Shown in pieces: positions 24,471 to 37,559 of a stretch of DNA of 64,000 bases. Both the position numbers and the translations under genes were made by a program. The stretch is from Isoetes taiwanensis (Eukaryota > Streptophyta > Lycopodiopsida > Isoetales > Isoetaceae): the NCBI GenBank assembly GCA_021234155.1, contig JAJEKV010000003.1:11403819-11467818 (forward strand), given 5' to 3'. The notes beneath the pieces are model-generated. The model saw only the letters and a program-made list of their open reading frames with translations. It was not told the DNA's origin and did no database searches. How positions within the stretch are numbered: the first letter of the stretch is position 1; each line of letters begins with the position of its first letter.

Positions 24471-27464
24471 CTCGCGACTACAACGACTAAGGGGCTCCAA
24501 CATGTTTACTCCTATGGACCCCATTTCCCTTTAAGCTCACCATTATCTCCCCGAGGACATGCAAGGTTACATCTCGTCCAATGAAAGCAAAATTGTGGGT
24601 GCATTGTCTATGCCGCATAGCCTAAGAAACTTTAATGTTCTCTTGGCGCCTAATGGAATGCTTCTTCCGTGATCTCTTGTCACTATCTCCCTTTGAAGGA
24701 CCTCGCTATTGTGCAAGGATCCTATTTTAACTTCTAGTGCCTCGTCTTCTAAATTATTGAAAGATGCAATGCCCTCGGCTCCAAACTTACTCCTTTCTAA
24801 AGCAACGGGAGCCACTTTGCAACTTGCACTTAAGATGTGGAAGAGGAGGAAGAAGTAGAGGGAAATCAAGAGGAGGGATGTAGAGGAGGAAGAGGAGGAG
24901 CCACCTAAAAAAGAAAGGAAAAAAAAAAAAAGAAATTACTACAAGGCTGGCCTCGGTTTCATAAACTAATCGAGCCTCGGGCCTCAAAAGTCACAGAAGG
25001 CCCCATGCTTTGTCAGCCGTGACTGGCACGGAAGATAAAGGCAAGCAAGGAGAAGGACATGGCATCTAAGAAGCTCGAGGAAACCGAAATGAGATGTCGC
25101 GGTAAATCTCGTGATCATGCATCTCAGACCGTGGTGAAGCTTGGCACCTGCACGCAGCAAGGTGTAAGACAACTGCAGTCCCAGAAACTTTACAAAGGGC
25201 CACTTGATCGCGACCGAAAAGAAAGAATAAGAGATAAAATAATGCAAAGAACAGCCCTCATATTTGTATAGTTGATCCCGCCAAAGGTAAATGATAAGGA
25301 GCCGCTTTGTTAAGGGAAGAGGACGAACTACAAATACTATGCGTTTTAGGGGCACCTACGCTTCAAGGCAAGAAGACAGCCTATACAAGGAAATAGCGAG
25401 CACCGCCTTCACAAATCTTTGCCTTTGTTTACGTAGTGCCAATCGACTCGTGAGGGCAAAGCCGCTGGTAAATGAGCCACAACGCGACAATGAGTATCTG
25501 GAGTATGAGCTTCACGTATAAACAAACGGCACAAAGGAATATGAACTCTTCCGCTCGCAGCACCAAGGTGAGAAAGATATTAAGCGATGACCCGTGCCTC
25601 GGTGACTGGCCTTAAAGAACAAAGGCACTACCGAAAGGCCGCCTTAACTTATTCCAATCAATCACCCTCGCATGCCGTGAGCATCTCTTGTAAAATATGA
25701 TAATTATTTCAGCTAGCTTCCCAAGCATGGACGGTAAGTATTTTCTTCTACCTTCTTTGGCTATGCCACATGGCTCTTTAAATATTTTTTTTAACAACAT
25801 GCTTGCTGTTTCTATGTTAGGTCCGAGCTACAAGAAAATTTTTGATATTGCTCCTCTCGAGGGCACTTTAAAAACTAAAGGCAAGTCAACGATTCCAAGA
25901 GGAAGAAAAATGATCCCGCTAAAGCAAAAGGATATGGGTATAATGGCCTCATGCGGAAATGCAAGGCCTAAAAAAATGTTGACAAAGTTTTGTGAGGGTC
26001 CTCGTTAGTTGTTGATAAACAGCTCACTCGAAGAGATGCAGAGAATTTAAACGTTAGGAGCCCACATTACACACCTTAATGCCTAATGTTTGTTATTAAC
26101 CTCTTTGGAACGCTTATGTACCCAAAGATTGTGCACTCCGGCCATCAGCCTAATAATGGTTCACCCTCAACTCCGGCTAACCGAGAAGGTGCGGGAATTA
26201 TACCCCACGTGGGTCCAAACGTAAAAATAAATCAAGATGCTACCAACTTTACCGCTAACCGGGTATGCTTCATTTCTCCTCCCTGGCCGCTTGGAGTTAA
26301 GGTATTCGGTTTTGTACTGGTATGTTGTGGCGCCAAGATAGCATGTGATTGAGGGATCTTGTGGTGCGCGCGCGATAGCACTGTTATTGTGTCCTCACTT
26401 CATGCTATGCGATAAAGTACGTGAGGAGGGAGCCGCCGCTTTGTTTCTTACAAATTGTTTCCTGGCCAGAAAAGAAAGACCCCATGCCACCGGGTTTTGA
26501 ACATGGTCCGCTTAGCTAAGGAGGAGCCGGGCCAGCTGGAAAAGTCTCAAGAAGTCAACAGAGTTTGGTGCCTCCGAGTTTGAGAAAGATTTGATATGTT
26601 TTACCGTAATTGTCTTTATCGTGTATCGCGGAAATTGCAAGTCAAACTTGACCACACTTTGAGACTGGCAACTATTCCTTTGTGCATTGGCCGACATACT
26701 CCATGTTTGCTGTTCGACAAATTGGTGATGACTCCACCATTTAATGCATCGCAGTTTGACTTCTTTTTGGGAAGGTTCTCATAGATAAACACCGCCCGCC
26801 TCGAGGATCGGCTGCCTTTCCACTCCACTAACCAGCTCTGTGATGGTGCAAGCGCTATGAAGACCCACCGCAGCTACCGGGTTACTTAGGTCAGCTTATA
26901 TGGTAAAGTTTCTAGTTGTTTTCTCCATGCATAGCTAATACAAAAGTGTTTCCCTTTCAGAAAAGTTAAAGACTCTAATATTAGGGAGGTGGTGGTGCTT
27001 GTGGACTTTACTGAACGCGGTGGAGCAGATTCACATAAAGCACCATAGCGATCCGGGCAGAGAAGCCAATGCACAATAACACTCATCGCATGGATTTTCG
27101 CACGCGCTTCAATGCCCAAATAGCCTTTACAAAAGCTTACGCACTCCGCCCACCAGTGGACGCGATTGTCAACTCTTTACCGTGACGCGACTCACTCCAC
27201 GCCTGACATGTTCTCGCAACCTCGAGATTGGGTCGTTGACGATTTTCGTGATCCGCACCACGCTATCAGGTGCATAATGAGTACGTAACTCAAGGTGAGC
27301 CATTGATGTCGACGCAGTATGCAGAGCATATATCAAATCACGGTCGGGCTTCTTTAAGCACAAATTTCTCACGGACGAAAAACCGTGAACTTGGGATCAA
27401 GGATAAGGATGAAGTTGCACCACGTGTCATTAGTGCTTATGGGTCAATCACCATTAGATTTTAT
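24471..27464. other. Unassigned degraded sequence
   Basis: Several frames of 60-120 codons occur on both strands without recognisable motifs. A purine-rich aagagga-type stretch lies at about 24,840-24,945. The region could be pol-derived if the flanking repeats are LTRs, but nothing in it proves that. Confidence 0.4.
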
Positions 27465-27945
27465 GTTGTGAATTTAGGTGAAGAATTAAACTTCCTTTGC
27501 AATTGAAATTACAGCCTAAACTCAAATGCATAACCTCGCCATGCATTCAACATATTCAAGAACTTAATATATTCCAATCTCTAATTGAGCAAGTTAAATA
27601 GAAACTTCTAGCATTAGAACTCAAGCATGATTCCCGCCACATTGTCGCCATCAACTTGACTACCGATGCCTTGTGGATTTACTGCGACATGCACTCAATG
27701 GGATTAGTCCTCAGGACTAAGTGGGGATCCTATAGCTACCGGTGCACCTAGAATCTTGATAACCGCAGTGGACCAAAACACAAGATGCTATGGTGCGTTA
27801 AGCAGATAATGACAACATGACAAATAAAGAAACATCGCTAAGCATCAGGAGCAAGGAACACAGCCAAAGTGTACCAAAAACAACTAAACAAATCTCCGGA
27901 TTAATGGAAGCTCAAAATTTTACATGCGCCCTATTAGCAGAGAAA
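27465..27945. repeat. Dispersed direct repeat, copy 2 (possible LTR)
   Basis: gaatttaggtgaagaattaaa, gccatgcattcaacatattc, atatattccaatctctaat, aatagaaacttctagc and acaagatgctatggtgc occur in the same order as at 13,640-14,130. Matching stops at about 27,930, just after the aaatctccgga region. Confidence 0.75.
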
Positions 27946-30900
27946 TGCCTATCCACCACATCTCGAGTCTCACATGAGTTGGTGGGGTGAACTCAGATGC
28001 ACATACCACTCCTGCCCCACGTCTCAGTAATCGAGGACCTTTTTACCATGAAGTCATTAAAAGGTCAACGCATCCACACCCGCCACAGAAGCTAAGGCCT
28101 CGTGGAGGGAAGCTTCACATCCTCGCGATCACAGAGCACAAGAAGAACATAGGAACACGATGACATAAGAATGCTCGAACTACTCCAGCCATCAACCCTC
28201 GAAGTCCGGGACCGAGGATCCATGTACATAATACAATACTTTCAAGACAACAAGCCACGCTTGAAGCACCACGATTATGACATGCGATGTTCAATTATGA
28301 CCTTTATACATGTGCAGCCACCTTGGCCGAGGATGTCCATGGCCACAAATACCATCATAGTCGGCTAAATTAGCCCATAATTATGTCATGGTGTGCCATT
28401 GCCTCGCACCCACAAGGCAACTTCTCAATGTTATTCAAATAAGCCACTTTTAGCTAAGTGGTTTTAACTTCATATATATGATTACTAGAACTTGAATTAG
28501 ATATATCTAATGATAGGTGTCCCATTAATGGTGACGGTAACTCCAATAATGGATTAATATTATCGATATCCGACGCGGAGCCTTGTCTGGGCCAATGGGC
28601 CTCGAACCCTAATGGAGCATTGTCCGAACTCTAATTACATTTCAAACCCTAACGCTCTTCTTCTCGAACTGTTGGTGCGTGGACAGCCTATTCCTTTGGC
28701 GCTCCTCGGGATTGTTGGCTGCTCGGGTTTGATGTATGCTTAACTTCCTCTCAAAGGAGCTGAGATCTAGAACTGACTCTCTAATTTCATGCCTTTGTAG
28801 CCATTTCATGGCGCTTTGAGAAGGTTAGCGGTTGAATTAATGGATCGTACCGAGGTGTCCATCAAAACAGCCTCTTTAGATTTGATGTGGATCAATCGAT
28901 ATGGCATTCATCCGGGCCTCTTTGATTAACTCTCACTCTTAGATGTGGCCTTCTTTTAGAAAAGATTAATGCCATTGTTAAAGCAGATTAACGGCTGATT
29001 CTTTTGAGTTGGATGCATAAACAACCCTTAGATCTCGATGGACTGATCCGCAATAATAGCTTCTAGCCTTTGATTGCCTTTGTTTTGTGGTTTGTGCTTT
29101 TAGAGGGACATATCTAGCTCATATTTCGCTCATGCACATGCAGTGTATAAAAGATACGTGATTCTAGAGATCTCGTGATAACACACGCGTGGTTTCTTAG
29201 GAAGCATTTGCTTCATGAGGTTCTTCACAGGCTTCGATGAAATGCTTCATTCTTCAAAGGTAATTCTGTCCCAAGTATTTGCTTCTTCCGCTTTGAGGTT
29301 CATGAGCGTTTTATTTCATGTGCTATTTCTCAGTTTTTGCTTTGTTATTGCAGATTGAATCTATTTTTTTGCCTTCTATTTTCTCGGCCTTTAAGCCCTT
29401 CTTTCATTTCCTCTTCAACATGAACCTTAGAAACAATAGAACCATGGGTCTTTGTGAACTATTGTTCCTGCTTGTCCTACTAAGCAATGAGCCACCCTCA
29501 AGTGCCCTTGCATAAGAAAAAAGCAGCAACCGCATCTTCATTCTTATTAGTAAAAAAATCCCAAAATGGGCTGCCAAAAAGAAGATTAGATCCGGCAGAT
29601 AGAGGTTCCCGACAATGGAAAGCTTGAATGAAGCTTTGAATCTATATTGAGGATGGCATCTTTCATTAGAAAAGCTTAAACAAGGGCTCATTGAATTGAC
29701 ACTCAGAGAAGGGCCAGCTCAAGTATGCACTCATGAGAGGAGAAAACATGTTGGTGATGAGCATGATCGGGCGGCTAAGCCCGCATAGACTGAGGTCAAA
29801 TGAAATAATCTATGGTACAAGAAGATATCAAAGGAATAGTAATGGTAATTACAAGAAAGAGAATATCGCCGGTAAAACCAATGTAGGAAACTATTCTTAA
29901 AGATGATAGGTAACTGCTTAACTAAAGTTTGTCACGAAGTATGATAGCACCAAGATCTAGAGTCGGGCCAAGAGAAGGATCATGGTAATCTAAACAAAGT
30001 TATTGTTAAGGGAAGCAATAATTATGGAGCTATACAAAAATTTACAAAAAAAAATACTAATGTTGTAACCTTAAAACCCGGCTCTAACCATTTTAGGCAA
30101 GGCCGAAATTGGTGGGGAGGGCAAAAGGGCAGGACAGAGGCTGATTTTGTGGAGTAGGAACTAGGGAGATCGGCATGGCAAGATAAACGCATTTATCGTA
30201 ACAGGGCTTAATTCTAAGCAAGTTAGATCAAAGCAGAGAAAAACAGTAAAATGGAAGCAAGAACCGGAGTATAAAAATCCAGAAAAGCACCGCAGCTTTA
30301 ACCCATAGTTACAGACGTAGTTTATGGCATGTCAAATGTCGTAAAAGTGGAAAAGATCCGAGTAGAATGTGGAAATTCGGTGAAGGGTCATGGAACGTTT
30401 AACCTTCTAAACCGGCGAAAAGAACTAGATAACTTTTTACAATCACTCGTGGAATCCATATTCTTTGTCGAGGTCAGCGAGATGGATGCCCCGTGCCGTT
30501 GTAAACGCCGATGCCAATGAATGCCCTATCCTTGCGGCATTAAAGATACCATATCCACTATATCCGCATTAGGTTTCAAGTAGATGGGAAGAAGACACAT
30601 GCCGATGGAAGGGATCAAACAAGCAGCTAAAGGAATGCATGATATGAATCAAATAATGATGATTATAACCGTGAAAATCATGGACCAAATGCAATCAATC
30701 ATAGACAATGCCGCCATAACCACGTAATGTAAGAAGAATTCAATCCAAACTCTAAAAGCATTATTTGTAAAAAATGCATATCCCTCTTACAAGATTGTTC
30801 TTCCTAACCATGCATGTCGCTGCTCGTGAGACATGCATAGAGGATAGAGCATGCGTGTAGCAACAAAGAATACATATCATAGCTTAACCAAGAATCGCGG

Positions 30901-31794
30901 GTTAGAATTCATCGCGAATAAAGAGCCATGAGCTAACCAAACACCGCAAGCATGCATATCCAAATTACAGTACCATAGCGCCCTAACCATGTCCGCTTCC
31001 AAAGGACGCCTAAGAAAACCTCGCCATGAAGAGCGCTGAAACGACAATATTGAGAAGCGATCCGAAGAGAGAAGCCGAACTGCAACCAATGGTGAAGGTA
31101 ACATCTTGGACAAGCGGGAAGGCATTGTGGACATGGCAGCTTTTAGGAGGAAAGCAATGGACAAGGAGAGGAGATGCCGTGGAGAAGACTGATAATGAGC
31201 TGAAGGGCAGAAGGACGAAAGTAATGCATATAGCCGCCATTCCATCCCGCATTTAACCATCCAAGGGCTCTGATCGACGCCATCAAGAGCGCGCGGATCT
31301 GGCCCATTGTGGGCCAAGAAAGAAGCATGGAGAGAGTACCTCAACCAACCTTTCTCATGAGGAATAAGACATGCTAGAGATGGTGACATGGCATTCCGAG
31401 GTGATGACGTGGCAGCAGATGATGTAGGAGGTGCCATGTTGGCGATTTGCCCATGTGGTACATACAAAAATCAAGGGATGCATACGAAAACCAAGGAATG
31501 CAATGAGGGTAGATAGGATATGTGAACCATGCTTGGAATTTTTCATTTCTAGTTCTCTCTTAAGACACTATATTCTCCTAAAGGTGATTAAGGTCTCTAC
31601 ATATTTTTTGAGATCAATTTAAAAAGCACTGTATTCCTGGAAGTGGTGAAGACAACTTAGGGTGTTTTTGCCAATGGCAAGCTTATTTCTATGACCTATA
31701 GGAATTGTTTATGAAGTCATTGTTGAAGACTTATTATGATTTATATGAAGACATGAAGATCAAGATAGAAGACTTTTGAAGAATTCATCAAGAC
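27946..31794. other. Unassigned sequence with uninterpreted frames
   Basis: The longest frame is 196 codons on the minus strand (31,467-30,877), beginning MYVPHGQIANMAPP. I find no domain in it, and four other frames of 60-80 codons overlap it on both strands, so it is not called a gene. The phrase catttcaaaccctaacgctcttcttctcg at about 28,640 looks like a plant 5' leader but no coding exon follows that I can defend. Confidence 0.4.
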
Positions 31795-32400
31795 GATGAA
31801 TACTCTTGAGGGAAAATAATGTATGTGGTTTATTTATTCAATTTTTGACATTTTACACTAAATTCTCATATATGATGTATGTTCGATGATTTGATTGTTT
31901 GAAGTTGGAGAAAATATTATATTTATTGGATATTTTGGAATGTGCACTCGTATTTGGACATGAAGGTATATAAAAGTCCATTTTTAAACGTTGGATATGA
32001 TGAGGTGGCATGATCACAAAGGGCATGCTGGTTATTGAAGATCTAATTGTGAAGATTCATTTTCAAGATGAAGTGCTAAGATTGAAGGTGTAAGCTTTAA
32101 GAAGGGGCACGTCTCATGCAATCCTGCTCTCACTCTTGGGCTTGTAAGAAAAGTTTGGTGAAGAGTGTTTGTATTCCATGGAAGAAATAATTGAAGAGGA
32201 GGATGAACCTCCTGATTATCTAGATAATATGGTATAGTTTAAGATGGTTTTCTTTTGCTTTCAATCTTTCTGGTATTCATATTTAATTTGTGCTTCAATT
32301 CTATTTTGGTCGACAGAGTGTGGTGCATCCGGGATGTATATATTTTGTATTCCGCTTCATCCCGCCAGGTTTCTGTTTTTTCTGCTGGAATACATGGGAT
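31795..32400 (+). repeat. Inverted dispersed repeat, copy 1
   Basis: The block running from about 31,820 (gtggtttatttattcaattt) through agaaggggcacgtctcatgca (about 32,100) and aggaggatgaacctcctgat (about 32,198) to cagagtgtggtgcat (about 32,315) is matched by the reverse complement of 49,198-48,660 in the same order. Similarity fades to the right into a degraded coding-like stretch. Confidence 0.75.
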
Positions 32401-33479
32401 ACAAAACTGAGAAAAAGGAAAAAACATGCTTGAAAGCTAAAGGAAAAGAAACCAGACAAACTGGTAGCAGCAAATTTTGTGATAAAAAGAATGGGATCAG
32501 TAATGCACCAAGATTTGAAAGAATAACTATGATTTCGGGCGAGACTCTAGCAAGTGAATACGAAGTCAATGAAGGGTGAATTAAACTATTGAGAAAGAAA
32601 ATAAAGAGAATTGTAATTGTTGTCAAATGGAAAAAATTCCTTAACAAAGTTTTTGGCCAAAACTACAAGGATGGGCGCGTTCCTAGTAGGCCGATTTAGG
32701 GCGAAATGCCAGGAATAGAGATGGCGCTACAAAATTTAGCCTTGAGATATAAGATCTGAGGCAAATTTATTTTGAAAGAGAGCTTGGCAGCATCAAATCC
32801 GAGGTTTTAGAATCGCCCAGATTCTCTGCCTGAACCGTCCATTCATTTGTGGTAATAAAAGTCAGGAAGCTGAATTTAAGAGAATCATGCCTGAAGCAGG
32901 CCAAATGTGCTGGTCTGAGCCGATTTGACCGAATTTGTTAAACTGTATTACAGGAACATATAAAAGTAGGAAGAAGTTCAGGAACTGCTTTGGCTAAAGT
33001 GTTGGATCATCTCCCACTTTTCATTTGCCTTTGTCTTTATGGCCCATTCCTCTGGTGATGGAAGTGAAGGTGCAGTATGGGCAATTACGGATCTGACATT
33101 TTGCCAAGTTGAAACGACTTGAGTGGTCTACTTCTTCACAGATAAGAGTTCTTCTAGCATCCAGGTCTTGGATGCATGAACAATCACATCGACGCTGATC
33201 TCCATGGTAGTCCATTCGTTTAGTTCCAAATTGTTCCGACACATAGAATTGATCGTAAGATTGATCTGATTCCGCTTCAGCTTCTTCTGTCCTATAAGAA
33301 TATTACCTGGGAAACAAAAGAAGGAAGTTATTTTTTATTGAAAAATTTTTGTTATCAAGGAAATATGCTTGATAACAACAATAGGCCAGCCAATTTATTG
33401 GTCAAAGACGATTGAGTTCCTTGCTTTCCACATCCTCTAGAGGAGAATATAAATTCTCCCAATCTACATGAGTGTGAGG

Positions 33480-35345
33480 GAACAAGATATCAACCAAAAG
33501 AGTCCTAGATAAGTTGGGAATTTAGAATTCCTCACCAGCTAACTCCAGGATCATTCTGCCCATAAACAATTTTTAAAAAGGCGGTCTTCATCTTCAGCTT
33601 CCTGTAAACATCTTTTATACAGGTTAGAGATAGCTGTATTTAATCTAAATCTCTTCGAATTGGTAGCTAAAGCCTTGTGCCAAAGTTGCCAGATAAATGA
33701 CTTAATCTTTAGAGTAATGGGGAATTCCACATGAACAAATTAACAGAGCACCTTTCTTGGGTAATTCCCCATTTAGTGTGCAGAATAATGGTAAAGCCTC
33801 TAGTCAAATATTTGTAAACTTTATTAAACTTGTACCCGGGATTACCATTAACATGCAACTGGGTATTCTAATCATGCCATGTTCCCTGAATGATGCCATG
33901 CTTGATTGCCTGATAAAGTCTTTCATTTTCACCATCCAGATTAGTGAAGGCAGAATTATGGAAATCAATAAAATTAGCACTATTAAACAAATGAGAAATG
34001 TGAGTAATATCCATATACGTCCACTTCCTGCATTGAATAGGGAAATTCCTAGCAAGACACGTGTTAGGATTATAGAGAATCAAGGAAGGATTCCAAAAAA
34101 TCGACTGGTCTCTGGAGAGGCCTTCCTTCCAAGTGTACATCTTGTGGACTGCTTTCCAAGCCCTTATCCATTTCTTAATAATCCCAGGAATATTATTAGG
34201 GACTTTGAAGTCAAAGAACAAGCTATCGGGAAACTGCATATGGATAGTCCTCCAGCCAAAAGGTCTGCACTTAGATAAATAATGCCTCATCAGGCTAGAC
34301 ACTAGATGGTTGATTTCATCATGCCCTGCTCTAAAGATATATTTGGCAGCCAAAGCCAGCCCCTGTTTCTCAATATCAAGAACTCCAAGACCACCATTTT
34401 TCTTTTCTTCATGCATTCTTTCATAGACACAGGGATTCAGGTTCTGCTGCTCCCTCTGTTAGCAATGAATCTGCCCAAGATGCTTTGAAGCTTGGAGGCG
34501 ACTTGCTTCGGGGCCAAGAATAGAGGACTGGTACACATGAGAGGAGGATATAACAGGATTAGCTAAAATAGCTCTCCCATTCTTGAAAAGATACTTACTG
34601 TTAAGGATATCAGCTTTTCTATTGAATTTATCAATTATATCATTCCAAAACTCACTAGCATTAGTTTTAGAATAAAGGGAATACTCAAAATCTTGGATTT
34701 GGTAGTAGGAAAGAGATATTCACAACCTAGAGATTGAGCAGCCCGCTGCCCTATTACCTGTTTTCTTGCAATCAGCTTGGACTTGAGAGGATTAATCTTA
34801 CATCTAGAGGAGTTGCCAAAGTCATGAAGTAGATCTTGAGTATTGGTGATCTATATCTCCTCCATGTTGATGAATAAGAATGTGTCATCTGCAAAGTGAG
34901 CATTAAGAAAATCTTGATTGCCTGGAAGCTTTATCCCCATGATTCTATTCTCTTGGTTAGCTCTCTTAAAAGCACTATTTAGTGCTTCCATAATAATGAG
35001 AAAAAGAAAGGGGGCTAGAGGACAACCTTGCTTCACTCCTCTTTTGATCTCAAAAAAGGGGGCTACACCCCCATTAATCAAGACTATAGATCTAGAATTT
35101 TTAAAGATAGCAAGGAAGATACTTGTCACATCTTGGGAGAAGCCCAATCTTATGGCAACATCTAAGAAAGAACTTCTAGCTAACTATATCAAAAGCCTTA
35201 GTGATGTCCAATTTAAGAAGGGCAATATCTTGCTTTGATTCTTTGGTCCAATGCATTCCAATGATAGCAGTAGCAACATTGTCCAAAATGGATCTATCTT
35301 TAAGGTAGGCACACTGGGTATTGGAAATGATCTAATCAAGGATAT
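33480..35345 (-). pseudogene. L1-type LINE ORF2, 3' block (RT core and zinc-knuckle region)
   Basis: On the minus strand the order is: IISNTQCAYLKDRSILDNV (about 35,325), LDITKAFDIV (about 35,190), GVKQGCPLAPFLFLI (about 35,040), FADDTFLF (about 34,880, the YxDD catalytic motif with Phe), NGGLGVLDIEKQGLALAAKY (about 34,390) and SFIWQLWHKALATNSKRF (about 33,690). These are RT motifs 1-5 and the C-terminal zf-RVT-like region of plant L1 ORF2, which copies the element's RNA at the target site. Several frameshifts and stops separate the blocks, and the C-terminal Cys/His set is incomplete. It is collinear with the L1 blocks at 39.5-40.0 and 43.3-45.6 kb and may be the 3' end of the same insertion. 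Confidence 0.85.
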
Positions 35346-35399
35346 AGGCGTTCTATTTTGTTACATATTCCTTTGACTTCTGACAAATATAACATATTT

Positions 35400-35949
35400 A
35401 CTACCAACCAAAAATGTTGCGCATTGTGTTTTAATATAATCCACAAGTACTAAAAACGTTATTTATACAATGCTTTTATCTCATGCATGATCACCAACAC
35501 ATTAGACATGCCTAACATCTCCAAAGTGAGTCTTACATGCAACATCATCAACAACACACCCATTTGAACATGAACATCCAAGATGCTCCAAACATACCTA
35601 TCTCTACGATGATACCAACTACATAAAATACTAATTGATAACATTCTCTCAGCATTAATCTAAACACATCATACACGCCCGCATTAATGCCCCAAGATCA
35701 GGCTGCACACATTTCTAGTAAGCATGGCTTTGATAGTCTCTAAGTGATTGAACACTTTTCACATCTAAGTAGCCATATAGTGGATTTGATTTTAGTCCCT
35801 TATTTGTTACATTGATGCAATATTTTGCTGTAAATTATACGCTTTTGAGTTCTAATAATTTGAAATTCATGCAAGTAATTGCTATCCACAACAGCCCTGT
35901 ATAGGTTATGTCCATGAACCAAGATCTCAAGCAAGATCAGCCATAAAAT
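35400..35949. other. AT-rich, no gene seen
   Basis: No repeat, domain or long frame recognised. This is the right flank of the L1 3' block and possibly the left end of a sequence inserted into it. Confidence 0.45.
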
Positions 35950-36842
35950 GGCCGCTAGATGGTTCTCAAAGAACTATAGGTGGAGTGACATCCTTCCTTG
36001 ATTCCATATAGGAGGAAAACAGTCCATGGTGACTCTAAAGAGAGTGACATGACACCATGTCCATCAGGCAACCTAAGCAAAGCCATGGTATCAATTAGCC
36101 ACAACCATTCCAGATACCTCAGAACTGTGATTCCTAATACCATTTAGTAATGCATCAATCTCAGCTTGCCTTTCCCACTGCTAGATGCTTCTTTCAATTG
36201 CATAAAAATCTCGATCATTCTCCTCCATCATCCGCCTCGCTTTTATCACGGCATCTTGCAAGCATAACCCTTCATCAGCAAGAGAGTGCATATATTATGT
36301 TGTGGAAGTCCTCGTCAGGTAATTCAAAGACGAAAGGATAGCACACATCGCTGGAAATTATCATGCTCGCTTGCAGCAACATCAACAAACCTGATCATGT
36401 CGTGATCCCTCAAACATGTTCGCTAAATCCAAATTGAAAGCATACTCTACCAAATGGATAAACATCACAAAATTTGTTACCACTTTCCCTTTGGGGCAAT
36501 GAGACGATCCACAAAGAGGGTATCTTTGCCATGCCTCAAGATGTTGTTTTGGATGATAGAGATGCAAACATAGAGAGAGTATCACCGTGAATATGGCGAT
36601 CGCGGTTGGGGCCACATCCTCTACAAGCCCACTCCAAGCTTCTTGAAAAGCATAATAAGATTTCTCGGGTTCCGGATCGGGTATATTTTCCAAAGATCGC
36701 ACTCCTGTGATTGATAACATCTAGGTACTTTGCAAAAGCACGCTAGTGCTGCGACTCCATGGTGTTCCATGTCATCCGTGATGCAGTCCCACAAGAAAAC
36801 CAAGAAAAAAGGAATTATGAAGCGTGAGCCTACTTTCCACAA
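35950..36842 (-). pseudogene. Degraded coding-like sequence, family unknown
   Basis: Across frameshifts the minus strand reads as plausible protein: KVVTNFVMFIHLVEYAFNLD near 36,470 and ARRMMEENDRDFYAIERSI near 36,210, followed by QAEIDALLNGIRNHSS. Composition is soluble and helical. I recognise no family. It lies in the gap between two L1 blocks and may be cargo or coding sequence of an element inserted there. Confidence 0.3.
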
Positions 36843-37424
36843 AGATTTAAACCATACAACGTAACATCACTAAGTTTTGTTCTAGAATCCACCTTCTTCC
36901 TCCTCACTCTTTTGATCATGATTTGCCGCCCAAGCTTCCAAATCTCTACCTAACATGCTCAGATACCGTGGATCTTCCAAGAGACACAAGAAAGCTTGGG
37001 ATGTAGATTTGCTTCGTGACGGCTAAACGCCGGGTTTGTTATCAACCGGGTTGTGGATACAACACTATATCCTCAAGCATCATTAAGCATGAAATGGAGA
37101 TGGAGGGGTGTAGCTTATTTTACACGAGGGATGAAATGCAAGGAGAGGAGCCATACCGAGTCAAGCTTCCTTCCGCTTAAGTTCTCAGATAGCGACTAAG
37201 TCGGCCCTAAATCTGCATTCACCGGCGTAAAAATTGTCACTACCCTACCGCAAGGCAAGTTCATTGCTAGGGTTGCGTCTACTTAACTAAGTGTACCCGT
37301 GAATCCTTTATTTTGCTTTGAAATTTAAGGGTAGGCTACAGTAAAACAAAGGGCAGTAAAATAGAGAAAGGTGCATGACAGTGGGTTCAGGGTTGGTTCT
37401 GGTCATTATCATGTGGCTTTTGTC

Positions 37425-37556
37425 CTAAATGATGAAGAAACAAAACTTGTTTGGATCGATTTCCTTTGGCCACAAATAACATGTTGTGTCCTAAATAATG
37501 CAAGGAAGAACAAAACTCCTTTGACGATTTCTTTGGCCACAAATAACATGTTGTGA
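37425..37556. repeat. Tandem duplication, two units of about 65 bp
   Basis: gtcctaaatgatg... and gtcctaaataatg... each end in tttggccacaaataacatgttgt. The second unit carries a small insertion and a deletion. Confidence 0.75.
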
Positions 37557-37559
37557 ACT

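Noticed and set aside
30877-31467. 196-codon minus-strand frame.
   Set aside because: No motif, four competing overlapping frames, and no supporting splice or start context.
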